Shown here: positions 12,501 to 26,129 of the stretch, piece after piece | How positions within the stretch are numbered: position 1 is the stretch's first letter | Layout: each line of letters begins with the position of its first letter | Assembly (NCBI RefSeq): GCF_037038585.1 | Contig: NC_092522.1 | Location: 50,383,161 to 50,447,160, forward strand | DNA: 64,000 bases | Source: Patagioenas fasciata | Taxonomy: Eukaryota > Chordata > Aves > Columbiformes > Columbidae | Direction: 5' to 3' | Notes under the pieces: generated by a model | The model's input: only the letters and a program-made list of their open reading frames with translations | What the model was told of the DNA's origin: nothing | Database searches by the model: none | Position numbers and translations under genes: made by a program

Positions 12501-15500
12501 CATAATGTCTGAGGTAGGGGTGGAAATGATTCTCCCCTCCAGTGCTCTGACCAAAGCCCTACAAAGCAGCAATAGCTGGGTTATGTGTTTCAAGGAGGCA
12601 AGGATGCCTTACAAATGCAAAATGTCATGGGCGTTTTTACAGAGGCATCCCAAAAGTCAATTTAGGCAGGCAACAAGCTCCAAACAGACTTTGTTCTAAC
12701 CAGAGCTGTTTAGCAGAAAACCAACTACAAACAGAGTTTATCCAAAATTATTCAGCACTCCAACAACGTAATAAAACACAAGTTTTGATACCAGTTAGGA
12801 GTGCAATCACTGCACGACTGACTCAAACTCAAGGGGATCAGATCTCAAAACTCTAAAACAATGATTCAAAATGCACATCTTCCTACTCTTTTACAAAGCA
12901 AGGACTCTCAAGGGTATCCTGATCGCTTACCAGGTCTGCAAGGTGTCTCAGTCCCCAGGGAATGTTCCTTAGATGGCCAGTCCAAGGAGGAGAGTCTTTG
13001 ACTGCAGACCTGCTGCTCCAAGAAGACCAACTCAAGGGAGTCTCCACCTTCCTCCCACTGTACAAGACTGCCTCCTCAGAAGTGTTAGAAAGATTTAAAC
13101 CAAGCTCCTAAATATTAGTATAAAAAACTCAGAAAAAACTGCCAGAATAATTGTTCATGGCATTTTAAAGCAATCAGGCTTCAACTGCATCCATGCTGCT
13201 CTGGTACCTGCTTTCCATGAATGCAGCACTGATTGCCAAAACACAGTAAATGCTGGGAAATATATAGAAAAGTTGAACTTTTATACTTCGATTGTGCCAG
13301 TAGAGACATTTCTGCATAATGTGATGAGTCTCTCCAATGGGTACTTTGTCAGCAGCATTTTCACAAGGGTACATGTCAGGGTCCTACAGTCAGAAAGCAA
13401 TGGCAAAGTGAAGACATGGAAATAGGTGAATCTGAGAAACCACAGGAACAAGGGATCTTTGGTTGTAGGTGACAAAACTTAGCTTATAGTTTTCAAGATT
13501 TCAGCAACATGAATCTTTCTTTGGTCTTATAAAAACGTGATTTGCACACATCTGCCTTGGAGGAAAAAGCAGCATAATCCAGGGGAAACAGAATAATAAT
13601 AATACTTTTTAAAAAAATTGTTTCAAAGGAGGAATGGGGGAAGAATTGGAGCTAGGTGGTTGAAAGCCAGATGTCTGACTGTAGTCAGCTTGTCTTGATA
13701 CCACCCTGCCCAGACAGAGGAAGCTGGTGGTTACCCAGAACTCATCCTGTACAGGGTGAATCAAGCATGGGCAGGTACAGGTATCATCACTGAGCCTGAC
13801 TAAGACACAAGTGTTCAACCCTGGGAGCAGCAAAAAAATTATAGTGCAGGGCCTGGGTGTTGTAGATAGTCTACTTCTGGCTACAGTTCTTTGGCTTCAA
13901 ACATGGGGTTTGACTCTGACCCCAGCTTGGCTTTTTTGTAGTGATCTATGAGCACATGGCACAGAATCTATCACAAAGCCAGTTGTTACTTTGTACTGCA
14001 TTGTAGTAATTTTGAATTGTTTCTAATGTAAAGCATAAGAAAATGGTTTTGCTTTAGGAGACCTTGTTCTTTAGAAAGTCTTGGGCTGCAGTTCAGGTAC
14101 AAACTAGTGACATTCTGGCACCTTGGAAGATCATTCGAAGCTGCTGAGGGAAAACCTCGTGCTATGCAAAGTGCTCAGGAGGAAAATGCATGATCTAAAG
14201 CAGAAAGTCAAACATGCTGTTTTTACCTAGTATAACAGCAGGGTTCACTTCAGCCTTTAGGTCTGAAAACCGAGCATGACCTTCATCTTACTTCAGAGAC
14301 ATTTGGGGGTTGCACCTGGTCTTTCTCCTCCTGCAAAAGGAAGTTTCAGTTCTAATATGATTGTTTGCATGTGGTCCACTACAGCAAAGTTGCATGCACA
14401 TCTTCCTTTGGGAAATGCTTTATCTTGAAGGTATCTCTAGATGGATGATGTGAGCCTCAGCATACAGGCTGGCAAGGGCAGTTACGAGCAGCCTCTCCTG
14501 AGAGAAACCCTGCCAGTCATCTCTTTCTGGTGTCAGGACACCCCCTCTTATGTGATCACAGGTGTCCCATTTTGCCCTCCAGTAGAGCCTGGTGGACACT
14601 GTTCATCGGGAAGGGGACAAGATGTGTGTCTCTGCCCTGTGGGAGGTGGCACAGCCGTGGCAGTGACCGAGGGCAGAGGGCTGCTGGCAGTGTAACATGG
14701 GGAAGTGTTTGCTCTTGGACATTCAATTAAAGCTGCCTGGGGTGTTGAGGCATTCCTGACACAGCTCCACCACTCCACTGCTGCTCTGTTCTGCATGCAG
14801 CTGCCCCGGGGCTACAGCAAAGTCTCTGCTGCCCCTCTGAACATCACTCAGGCAGGCACCAGGCTCACACTTTTACGCCTTCCTTCCATGGACTGGGGAT
14901 TTCCATGCACAATCCTGGTCTTTTTGGATGATCAGAGGACAGGGCCCTTGTTGTGGGCCTCGGCACATTTGTATTAAGCAGGTTTTGGGTAGGTGACATG
15001 CACAGATGGATATAAAACATTTCAGCTGTTCTCTTGTTTGCTGCAACAAAGGGATGCAATAATTTCACTCAACCCTGCTGATAGTGTAGAAAATGCTTCT
15101 CTTCTCTTTTAGCTGCCCTTTTTTTTTTTTTTTAATGTAGCATTATTCAAACAGGTTGGCTACTGACAACTGAGATCATGATAGCAAAGACAGCTTAAAA
15201 ACGTATCATGAATTAATTATTTTCTCCCATGCTCAGCAGTATCACTTATCAGGCCTTCAATGGGAGCACTGGCCCAGCTCTCTTACCATGTGCACACTAA
15301 TGGCTTGCTCCTCTATTATCCCTTTCGATCAGACACAGGTGGACAACAAGGCCTCCTCCTTGTCTGTTGAAAAAGGTGCACACTGTTGTCAGGGTGATTA
15401 TATCTAATTACATCCTGGTTAATTATCAGACATGAATAATTATAGCAGAGCTACTCTCCTCCAGAGATAGGTGCATCTTCCAGATGTCTCACCACGGTCT

Positions 15501-16920
15501 CCACAAGGCAATTTCCTGAGGCCTTTTGTTGGGATGAGCCGGCTACAGGCAGGGGCTGCGAGGGAACTGCTGGGACTCATCAGAGACCAAACAGTCCAGT
15601 GGTCTTCACTTGCCCTCCCTGATCTTACAACACACAGGGCTGGCTTGCTTTCTGTTATTTATACTGGTAACAGAGTAACTCACCCCTACAGCCACATTGT
15701 TTGGGGGCAGATGCATAAAGGAAAATGTGTCCCCCCCTTCTGCCACACAAACGCTGGCAGGCTGGCTACTGCCCAGTGGCTTGAGCACAGACATGTCCCA
15801 CCTCTGTTCCCTGTTTCCCTGCACTGTCAGGCTGAGTCCAGCGCAGGCGGTTGGTCTCAGGCCCTCTTCAGGAAACCTTTCATTTTCTGGCAGAGTCCTA
15901 AAATGAGTCTAAACCTCCCAACAAGACTTTTTGAATTATTGCACTGGCTTGGCTATCAGAGCTGAGACACCTGTCTCTCCTGGTCCCGTTTACTGGTTGA
16001 GAGATGATAGCTGGTAGACAGTTTCAGAGTATTATTTAGGTAAAACCTAAATAAGGAACAAATAGATACTATTTATATTAATAATAACAATGTCTATCTC
16101 CAGCTAAATAAGTCTAGGGTTGGGAGAGCTGTCACTGCACAAGCTTGTGAGGTCAACTCAAATGTAACCAGTTCTCAAATCACCAACCTGTCTTCAAATG
16201 TGTCAGAGAGCCACCTACAGTGCAGATACCAAGATGCCCATTGTGCTGTGGGTATCCAACACATGACATTGCTCCCACTCTAGTGATATTTGCAAGAGCA
16301 ATCCTAACGAGTGTATCTTGATGAACTAGATCCAGTGGCAGAGATAATCTCAAACCCCATGTGTTCATGTAGCCCACCCCACTGTCCTACTCCCCACCCT
16401 GTAGCTCATTCTGCAAGGTCTCCTCAGCTTGGCTCTAGTTGTTCTGTGAAAGATGGGAATATATCTGACAACCTGAAAACAGCAAAATAATTTTTAAAAT
16501 ATTGAATCTATTGGATTTGGTGTAAGATATTACTGTTTTCACTTCAAAGGCTACTCCAGGATCTGCACTGTGGATAAAAGTAGTAAAGAAACAGCAGCAC
16601 AAAAAACATCCTAGAAATTTAGCTAGATAAATGCACGTTAAGCATTCCCTCCACAAACCCACTCTTACCATGCCAAACCACTTGCTGCTACAGGTTGAGC
16701 AACTGATGTCTGGTGGCATTGACGGCAATGATACAGGTACAAAACATTTTCTGCTCTTTATCATCTCTGAAATGGATACTTTTTCAATTAATTCACTTCT
16801 CTCTTGCTTCTGAATTGCAACATGGGCCAAATAGGTTTCTATTTGCTAGCTGTATATCCCAACTTAACTTTATGATATTTATACCCTATCACCTCTTTTT
16901 CACCTATTTTAAAAGGTAAA
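6561..16920. other. Intergenic, no gene seen; includes a GC-richer block
   Basis: No supported gene. The stretch 7.29-8.56 kb is clearly GC-richer than its surroundings and has long open frames on both strands (plus 7644-8276, minus 7930-8529), but these overlap each other, have no recognisable domains and look like chance openings in GC-rich DNA. Poly-T runs lie at about 7164, 11140 and 15120. TAATTA-rich blocks at 12.04-12.13 and 15.2-15.45 kb could be regulatory; this is not demonstrable here. Confidence 0.55.
11691..11706. repeat. Perfect 16-bp palindrome
   Basis: TATCAACTAGTTGATA is its own exact reverse complement. It sits in non-coding sequence with no neighbouring gene. It could be a binding site for a dimeric factor or chance. 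Confidence 0.6.
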
Positions 16921-16924
16921 TTGT

Positions 16925-17480
16925 CCAGCCTTTTCAGTCTCTTCTCATGTGGGAAATTTCACATGTCCTTTTCCATTCCTGTCACCTTGCTCTGAACTCT
17001 GTCTTGCTTTGGTGCAGGCTTCTTGTGAGCTTGGGAGTATTGGGTGACCACTCCTGCATATGTTATTCCAAATGTGAATGCATCAACTTACATTATTAAT
17101 TGCTTGTATTTTACACATTATTCTTTATCCTGTTTCTTTCGCATTCTAACATCTTGCCTGACCCATAAATTAGAGTTGTGCTCTGCATCCAAATGATCAC
17201 TGAGCCGTCCACAGTGACACTCAGCTGCCTTTCCCAAGCCACTGCAGGTAATTGAGAGCCCTGTAAGGCACATGAGCACATCCATTTTTTTCTCCCCTTC
17301 AGTGTGCAACACTTTGTCTGAACAGAGTTGAACTTTGCCTGACACCATGTCACCCATTCATCTAGTTGGATTAGGTGCCTCTGAAGTTTCTCACAGCCTT
17401 TTCAGAATTTGACTAATTCTTTATTCTTTGCAGATTTGGTGGATTTACAGACATCTTTTTCCAGATCTGTCCCGAATATC
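16925..17480 (-). repeat. Ancient CR1-like LINE remnant, antisense (probable)
   Basis: Read on the minus strand, blocks resemble the end of a CR1-family reverse transcriptase. On the plus strand the order is a 'cttttcagtctcttctcatg' block, then 'ccttgctctgaactctgtc', then 'gttattccaaatgtg'. The same blocks in that order occur in reverse-complemented CR1 3' regions (compare the younger sense copy at 31.3 kb, where 'gaatattgtgtccag' is the matching sense block). It is too diverged to give subfamily or exact ends. Confidence 0.45.
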
Positions 17481-18538
17481 CTGAGCAACCCGAGGCCATA
17501 TGGAACCTAAATAACCCAAAAGGCAATTTTTTGCCATGATGAAACATCCACAGTTGAAACAACCCACATTTTGGTTCATATCTAGGAGTTAATAAAAACT
17601 CTTCTACAAACAAACGTTATATGGGACTTTTTTTTCCCTTTCCCCTCTTTCAGAACCCAGGGTTGTCCCATCCTCATAGATGCAAGCAGAGAAAGCAAGA
17701 ATCCATTAAGGTTAGTGAGAGGAGGCATCTTTCCCTAAGACCACCGCAACACACTAAGGATAGCTGTGGTTCCCTGTGGTATCTACTAACAGCCCTACAC
17801 TTCCTACGGGTAATTCCCCTCTATTCTATTGTAATTAAAATAGCACCATTTTCCTTCATTCCTCTGTCAATCCATATTTGCCTGAAGTTTCACGAGTGCT
17901 GTGTGTCTGTGCCAATCTTTACTTCTGTTTTATTTTGAAGAAGAACAGTGCATGATATAGTGTTGCCCAGGAGTGTCAAACATGGCAAGGAGGAGAGAGA
18001 GAGGAAAGGTGCCAAGCATGAATTAAGTCTGCATTCTGCCAGAACAATGCTGTATCGTACAGATGTGTCCTGGAGCACACAGCACCCTACTGATAATTTC
18101 ACAGAATTAATTTTCCCAAAATGAAAAAAAAAAAAAGGCAACAGCACAGAAAGGATGAGGCAAATTACCAACACTAATCAGTCTCCCTCTCTCTCTTCTC
18201 TTTCCCCTTGTATGATAATTATGATAATTAACAAGCTAACAAGCTTCTAGAAAAACAGTTCCAGAATTTCAATGTATAATTAATATTTACATCCATAACA
18301 AGTTGTCATTTATGGTGCATGTTGATTTTCTTTTTTCAAAAGAAACTGCACTTTATACTCAGAAAAGAAAAATCCTTTGAGAATATGCACTAAAAAGGCA
18401 TCCTAAATTCAGAAACCTTGTGCTTATTTGCTATTTATTTATGCAGGGATAGGCAAGTGTTCTAATATCTGGGTTTCTTACAAATTATGAGTACACACAT
18501 GTAAACTAATGCAGTTTCCTTTTTTTTTTTCCCCACAG

Positions 18539-18613
18539 AAGAGAAGGACACAAATCCACCACCATACCCAAATTTAAAAAAACAGAAGCATTCACAATGC
18601 ACTTGTATTTCAG
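18539..18613 (+). other. Isolated exon-like segment, 75 nt
   Basis: A strong acceptor (a run of T and C ending CCCCACAG at 18,538) precedes exactly 75 nt, followed by a CAG|GTGGGT donor. Two of the three frames are open throughout. One reads EKDTNPPPYPNLKKQ and continues, which contains a PPxY-type motif; the other reads REGHKSTTIPKFKK and continues. No partner exon was found nearby. It could be an exon of an unrecognised transcript or a non-coding RNA, or chance. Confidence 0.3.
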
Positions 18614-20503
18614 GTGGGTCCTCACAAACAAACATTGTATCATTATTTAGTGACCTGTAAAACCAAGTTCACGTGACCGCTCATTTGCAGAAATAATGCA
18701 AAACTCTGCCACTTGTTGTTGCATGTTTTCTCCAGGAAAGCTGGATCTGTAGTTTTCAACTGGCTGGGAAATACAGAGCAAGAGGAAAACACTTCACTAA
18801 AATAGGCTCAAATTTCTCAGTCCTCATGCAGGGGAGTAGCCATGTTCAGATATCATAGTGATGACAGACAAGAGTTGCATAGAGAAATAACAGTCAACAG
18901 GCACTTCCCTTTGAGTATAAAAGAATCATCTGTGGGGAGCTGGATAAACTGGCTGCAACAAACACCCTAAAGCTGCAGCTTCTGCTTTACAGCTGAAAGA
19001 TTTTGTAACCTGAGAAATAAGAATGGTACTGTCTCAAGGGCAGGTACCAAATAAGTTCCTCTTGACCCATCTGTATGTGAGGGCTCTCATCCCACCCTGT
19101 GGCAAATGGTCATCCTCAGACTCTCCCAACACGATGGCCCTTCAAAGGAGTAACTGAAGAAGACAGGACAATGACTTACATAGCATCAAAAAATAGGTTA
19201 AATGATGAATCCAGTCTCTGTGGAGATACAGAGAAGAGAAGCAACAGGAGATACAGCCCAGAAAAATTCTGGGAAGACTTACTGTCCTTATTCATTGACA
19301 CAACGACGTATGTTCTTTCACTGGGGATGATTTTCAGGTTTTCTCTTCCCCACAAGTGCAATAACCAGACTTTCAAAGGAAGCACGGTTGGTGTGTGAAG
19401 GGCTTGTTTTGGTAGTCCAGCCCCACAGCAAGGACAATTCCGCTGTGGGGTGGGAGCCAACTCACCTTCTGGCTCCCTCTGGTGGAGACCACAACCCATG
19501 CTCCTGGTGTAGTCGGTTGGTGGAAGGATTTGGAATGGGGAACAAGGGGAAGAAAAAAAGAGGGAATATACACCTGGAAAACTAGGGTGGTTTTGAGTCT
19601 CACTAAGCCACAGGTATTCAAGAAAAAGAAAGGCACGGTGAATATCTGCAGCCTAGAGCAAAATTCATAGATGTAGCCAACTTCAGCAGGGAGTCAAGAC
19701 TTGGTATTTAAGTTGGAACTGAAGGCAGATTTCTATAAAAGGGAAGTTGAACCTGAATTCTGGCATTTACTTCTGTGCTAGATGAGATGAAACATGTGGC
19801 CTAGATATACAGTCAAGTCCACAGAACCTGAACTAATTAAAATAATTCACTAAATCAGCCACTCACATGCAGCCGTGGAAGTATGCATAAGCATTCATCT
19901 ACACCAAGTCATCATTTTGTACAGTATTTCAGAGGAAAAAGGAAAAAAAAAGAGTCAGGAACCTGTGCTTCTTCCAAACTATGCAGATAGATCCCTGCCT
20001 AATGGAGTCATCTTGTGGCTGTTTCCCCAGGCATCAGCCAACTTTGAGTCAATTCTCTACAAAGAACAGAGATCATGGCTTACACTCACTGTGGCTGGAT
20101 GCTCACAAAATTGATTAAACACACATAAAAATAGGTCTTGTGTACAAAACTAGAAGACTCTTAAACTCTGACTTCTGTAGTTATTTCAAGCCTGGAGCAG
20201 GGTACTTTGCCACAATGAAATGTATAAAAAGTATCATACGCAGGATGCTCAACAGCTGTTGGACCACACATTTGATGAATAAGGGCAAAATAATGACCCA
20301 GGATTTAGATTTCTTCCACAAAACATCTCACCTGGTACCATATAGCATTTTAATTAAGAAACTAGGACAGGACAAGGTAAATGCTTTTATATTAAATTTA
20401 CAAAAAATTAACTGAAAATTCTCCAAGTGCAATTTGAAATTGGAAATCTTTATCATAGGAGTCAATCTCCCATGACTGTGACTTTTATACATATAATGTA
20501 TAA

Positions 20504-20519
20504 TTATATATATATATAT
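20504..20519. repeat. (AT)n microsatellite
   Basis: Alternating TA run with AT-rich flanks. Short, non-coding. Confidence 0.8.
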
Positions 20520-21157
20520 TTATCAGTGGGAAAAATGAGTTTGAACATTGCAGGTGACACAAGACAACACTCTTCTATTTATCTATATGCAATTTAAGAA
20601 TTATGGTAGAAGTCAGGCCATTCAGATGGCCCTGTTAAGACACAAAACATAGCAGTGCACTGAAATTCCACTTCTACTGTGGAAACCAAAGCATTTCTTT
20701 ACTTGGGAGTCAGTCACTTACTAACTGTGCACTGATCCAAGAGTGGGAATATTTAGAGGTTGCTTAGGCAAGGAAATAGTTCAACATTGTTCAGCTATAC
20801 AGAGGCAAATTAATAGCAGCAAAGAAGCCTGCTGTCAGCAGGGAGAAGGAAAAAAAACCTGCTTAAATAGTGACTAAATAATAAGCTTCAGATGAAAAAG
20901 AGGAAATGCTGGCACAATTCTTGCAGGAATTTCAGTTGAATCAGGGAACCTTCTAAGGCAAGTCTACCTAGACATGATTCTGAGGAGAAACTACCAACTG
21001 GAAAAAGGAGCTGAATGATTTAGAGCGCTTCACTCTTTTCCAACTCCTGAGAAGCGTAAGAAATAGAAGAAAGGTATATAAATGTGCTGATTATTTCTTC
21101 AGATCTTTATATTTTGTATTCTGCTAAGTAGTTTGTAAGTATGGGGTCTGTATACAG

Positions 21158-21238
21158 CAAAAGAGAGGAGAGGAAAGGGGAGAGGAAAGGGGAGAAGAAA
21201 ACGGAGAGGAAAGAGGAGAGGAAAGGGGAGAGGAGGAG
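21158..21238. repeat. Polypurine (GGGGAGAGGAAA)n-type tract
   Basis: About 80 bases of almost only A and G on the plus strand, built of degenerate 10-12 nt units such as GAGAGGAAAGGG. A single C interrupts it. Such mirror-like homopurine tracts can form triplex DNA (established); no effect is shown here. Confidence 0.8.
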
Positions 21239-24204
21239 CAAGTCCATATCCAACACCAGGGACCTTGACTATACCCATCACAAAACGTAAGGACAGGTAT
21301 AATTCTCTTCACTTTACTCATGAGAAAGTGAAGCACTATCTCACTCACATGTTCTTTCTTTCTCTTAATGCTGACAGAGACTTCTCTCTTCAATCCATCA
21401 ACCTTGCTGTAAATTTAAGTCACAACTGGATAATCCTTCAGATTCTGGGGTGCCTTTGTCAGAGGAATTCCTTGACATAATATCCTGTGTTGTGAAATTA
21501 AGAGTTGCTAAATTAACAAAGGACTGACTAAAAATATAATTCTTTGTTTGTAGTAGAAATCCTGTTTTACCAGCAACTATTTTTAAGGAACATTATAACA
21601 AAAAAACACACGCTTGTACATTCATGTTATTGTATTTTATGTCAAGTAAGACTCTGGATTTATGAACACTGTGGCCTGTGCATGTGTCTTATTGGGAATT
21701 TGGACCTTAGGCTGCATGCTTGCTGCCCTCAACCTCAGAGATCCCAAATGTGTAGCCACCATTTGAGCTAATTTCCCCAAATCTGTTAAATTTTTGCATT
21801 TTGAGTGTACATGTGACTCTTAGCTGCATGCAAAAAGCCCCACACATAACAAGTGAGCTCTCATTAGAAAAGGAGCCCAGGGATGTGCCACGGACACAGC
21901 CATGGCCCCCAGCCCATGTTTCCCAGAGTGTGGGCACGTGCCCTCTGCCCACCTTTCCCTCCTCAGCAGGTTGTGCCTTCTGGCCTTCTCTCTGCACCTG
22001 TGTGGAAGTAAAATGCTCATCGTATTGCCTTCATACAGACCATTCATAGAAGGGAAATTCAAGAGCTTTGCCTTAGTTGGGACATGTCAGCATTTGATTC
22101 AATGGCAAACCTGATTTATTTTTTCTCCCAGTAGGTAAGAATGTGCTTCTGTGCAGAGTAACAGAAGACATTCTCCACCACCCCCTCCTCCCTGCCTATT
22201 TGTTTTCTCTCAGTTAAGTCTGTGAGGAAATCCTCTTGGTAAAGCCAGTTAATAAGATTAGATAAATGTCTTTGAAACCAAAATGCTGATATAAAAATCA
22301 GAACAACAGAGCACCAGCTGGCTTTTCTTTTGCTCATTCAAATGCAGCTGGAACACTGAAGCCAGTAACGTGCAAACTGGGAGTGATAATCAATAAGCAG
22401 TGAAACAAGAGCAAGACGCCTCTGGAGGAATTTTCCCTTGGTGAGATAGATGGATTAACTTTAATTCTCAAGGCAACTCAACAAAAAACATTTGCCTAAA
22501 TTCAGACATAATTTAAATACTGCTTCAGAGAAATGTGACAGCCTGAAGCAGCAGTGAAACAAGATCCTCCAGTCACAGCCAATGATGCCTTCTTTTAATG
22601 CAAGGTAGCTGCTGCACAGTACAATAAGGAACACATATTAATGATGTATAATGATTAAAGGCTGTTTAGTTAAGGACACCAGGTGAGAGAATGATATTGC
22701 TGACTATTGTATCTCTGTGCATACAGAGGCACACAGTTCTGGGCAGCTTATCCAGTGGGGTGCTGTGTACACAGCAGGCTAAAGACAGAAACATTAACTA
22801 AATCACAAGATTCGGATCATTTATCTTATCGTCGCATGGGGGAAGAGTTTATCTTTCAAGCAGGCACACCTGCTCTCCTCGTAAAACTTTACTCGTGCCA
22901 TTACCAAGCGTGTTATTGTTTCTTGTTCAAACATGCCGCTGTAGGAGTGGGATGGAGACGAGGGTGGGTGTCTGTCCATCCCACTTTGAGCGAGCACCAG
23001 GCCCTGCATCTGCACATCCTCACTGCCTGGGGAACACCTGCCCCAGCTCGGGGTACCCGTGCGTGGCAGCAGCAGACACGCTCCATGACCCATTCACCTT
23101 ACCCATGAGAAGGGTGCTGAGCTAAAACCAAACACACTTCAGAGGCTTTTAGAGAAGCAACACAAGCTTCTTGTTTGTGTTTCTGTCCTATGGGATAAAG
23201 TGATGGGAATTAAATCTGAGAATGTAATTAAATTTGAGAATTTAACTGGAAGTGTTAATGTAGTGAACTGGGTTGAAAATTTCATTGACCAGGATTTCAG
23301 AAGAAACCTGGAATTTCTTTTTGTTAAGACAAAATTCATGTGAAATGTCAAACCTTTGGCCAAAGGCAGAACTCTGTGAGGGTGGTATCAAACCCGTGTG
23401 AATGAATGATAACAATTGGATTAAGCAAAGATCACGTAAATACTGGAAACTGGAATTGGCCTCTGAAGGAGTCATATTAAGAATGAGAAAGTGTGCCACC
23501 AAAGTCGAAATTATTCCAGTTGATCTGACCTCAACCTTACCCAACAAAACAAAGTAAAAATACCCCAGCCATTAAGTATAATGGAAACCACAGAAAATGA
23601 GGCTCTTCTGAAATTATAGACATCACAGTTGTTCTTGTATAGCCCAAAATCTAGATGAAGGCTTCACCATCACGCTTTGTGAGGAAGGGTGATGTAAAAG
23701 GTGGAAGAAAAGGTAGGATGGCTAATGGGAAGTGGGCTGTGGAGATGGAAGCCACTGCATCCTAAAAAGCTGTAAACTAAGAAAGAGACTAAGTAGAAGC
23801 CTGAAAAAAAAATGTCATGGGAAGCTGCATGGTCAGTGGCAATATTTTGAAAAATATCTCAAGTGAGGAAGGGGCAAGGGAGATCTAAGTAAGTGCATAG
23901 CATTGATCCAGAGTAAAAATCCAAACCCTGCCTGCCTACTTAAGGAAGACCAAGAGGAAAAAGGTCTTTATTTATTGGATGATCATAGAATGACCGGGAC
24001 CCATCAAAAGGAGATGTCGCAAAGGCAGATATGGTCCTAGTGTGTAGCATGTGAAGTAAATCCAATGCAGACAGGCAGATACTTCTGCCGTTATGCCAGG
24101 TGGTCGTGTAACCTCCTCTGCAAGACTGGGAGGGTTGTGCAAGACTGGTACCATGGATGAGGAACTGAAACCTGAACAGGTGCAGGGAAAGGCTACTGTG
24201 TATA
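21239..24204. other. Intergenic, no gene seen
   Basis: No open frame with recognisable content. The stretch about 22.43-22.69 kb has several TAAT/ATTA motifs and few low-complexity runs, so it is a possible conserved non-coding element, but conservation cannot be judged from one sequence. Confidence 0.5.
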
Positions 24205-24590
24205 TCCAGGAACTAATGAACCTATTTTATGAGGCTGAGCTTGTTTAGCCTACAACATGAAGACTGAGTAAGGATATGGGTCTTTATAAATACATCAAAG
24301 TGATGTGTAAACATGAGATAGAGAGAAGAGCTACCCAACAAGGGGACAATACTGGCACAGGAACAAATGAGTATGAATGGACCATGAAAAAGATTGGATA
24401 CTAGAAGAGGGTTTCTAAGCAACCTGAGCGAGGTTCTGATACAGCAGCACAGAAAACAGAAAAGTAGGAGAGACAAATTATTTCTGGTGTTTGATACAGC
24501 TGAAAAAGTGTGCAATCTGGTTGGCTGTAACAGCACTATATAGTACCTAGGAGGCCCCTTTTAGCCCCATCCTTGATGTTTCTAAATGCT
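24205..24590 (+). repeat. Decayed CR1-like LINE 3' fragment (probable)
   Basis: The plus strand follows the order of a CR1 reverse-transcriptase tail: 'ggctgagcttgtttagcc', then 'gtctttataaatacatcaaa' (the VYKYIK-like block), then a region matching the 'trgngf' block, then 'cccatccttgatgtt' near the end. It is heavily mutated and lacks an intact 3' terminal repeat. The sense younger copy at 31.3 kb gives the same block order, supporting the call. Confidence 0.5.
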
Positions 24591-26129
24591 CTAACTAATT
24601 AGTGAGGAAACTACAAATACAAAGGTTAAACTCAGGATCTTTGGAAAATTTGGATATAAACACCTGAACAAATAGAACTTGCATTAGGCCAGTCCGTAAA
24701 AGTCAAAAGGAAACGATAGCTTCCTCTCGATTGCTAACAGCTGCAACCCCTGCCATGCACCAAGGGTGTTGGCAAGTGAATCCCATCATCACAGACCCAC
24801 TGACGTACACAACTAATTCTCACTCACTGTTCCCTATGAGCCTGCAAAAGACACATCTATAGATCTTCATGCTGCAGCTGCAGGGATGCAAGGCTCCATC
24901 CATCATGCATCCTGCCTTTCCCACAGACAGGACTGCACCTTGCTTGAATGTCAGTGAAAATAAACTATAAAAATATCCATAGCATAGCTTTTACATAGTC
25001 CATGTTAAACTAATCTCTGTGAGTTAAGTACATGTATTTGCAGAGGTGTTTACTCACTCCTGATTTGTGCATAGCATCACACACTGAACTGGATTTCTCA
25101 GTTTCATTTGATTTATGATCTCACTTTGGAAATCCAGTCAGAGCCACAGTGTAAATAATAAACAAAATGCAGTTGTAATGTTCAGGTCCCTCACTTGAGA
25201 TCAGTAATGTCTTTCTTTCTGAAGCACATCAACCTGGTTTAAAGTAAGGGATACTAAAAATCCATGTTGGGCACTGTTGCGTATTACCTGGTAAAGACAG
25301 TCAGCAAAAAAGATGCCAATAATCCCCCAGCTTTATACATACGCAAATAACATGGGAGACTTAAGTAAAAAAAAAAAAAAAAAATTACAAATCAGGTTAA
25401 ATTGGCCAGTATTTCTAGCAGGAATAATAGATTGTAAATAAATAAACAACAATGGTGTGTAGTAAAGCTTTAAAGCTCACAATGTGATTCCTCATGTCAA
25501 GCAACTACTGATGAATCTGAATAGAAATTAACAGCAAACTGCAAGATAATTGTGTAGCAGCTCTGTCTCTCCTGGATCCAGAGTGCAGGTGCTGGGCCAT
25601 ATCTTCCCCTGAGGACAGCACAGAGACCATTATTCTTACTCAGAAAATGCCCTGTCCCACTTTTACAGCAGAAGACTCAGGAGGACAGAGAAATGCTATC
25701 AATTTGATGGCCATCAGTTCTGTAATCATCCCACAGCCATCTCCCCAGAGATGTATTTAGTATCAGATGCATTTTTCAACCAAATAAATATTCCAGACTT
25801 CACTGTTAATACACCATTAAAATGACACCATCATGCTACACAGAACACTATAAATTAGACCTTGAATATAAAGGCCAGACAGAAATAGCTATTACTTTCT
25901 CCACTGCCTCACTTTCCCCATCTACGCCTACCCTCCCGAAGAAAAATATTTGTAAAGGAAACAGAAAAATTGCTTCCTTGTAACAATGTCTGTGATTGCA
26001 AACTAGATCCTCTTTCTCTGCTGATGCAGGTCCCTAAAATATCAAGAAATAAGAGCCAAGAGGGCAAGCTGCAGGATGTTTTCCGTTCAGAGCACAGTGC
26101 TGAAGAGGTGAGCTGGGTTTGCTTTACCT

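Larger units (their letters stand above)
17481..21150. other. Intergenic, no complete gene
   Basis: No gene can be built here. One isolated segment with good splice-site context lies at 18,539-18,613 and is listed separately. A short (AT)n tract is at 20,504-20,519. Confidence 0.55.
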
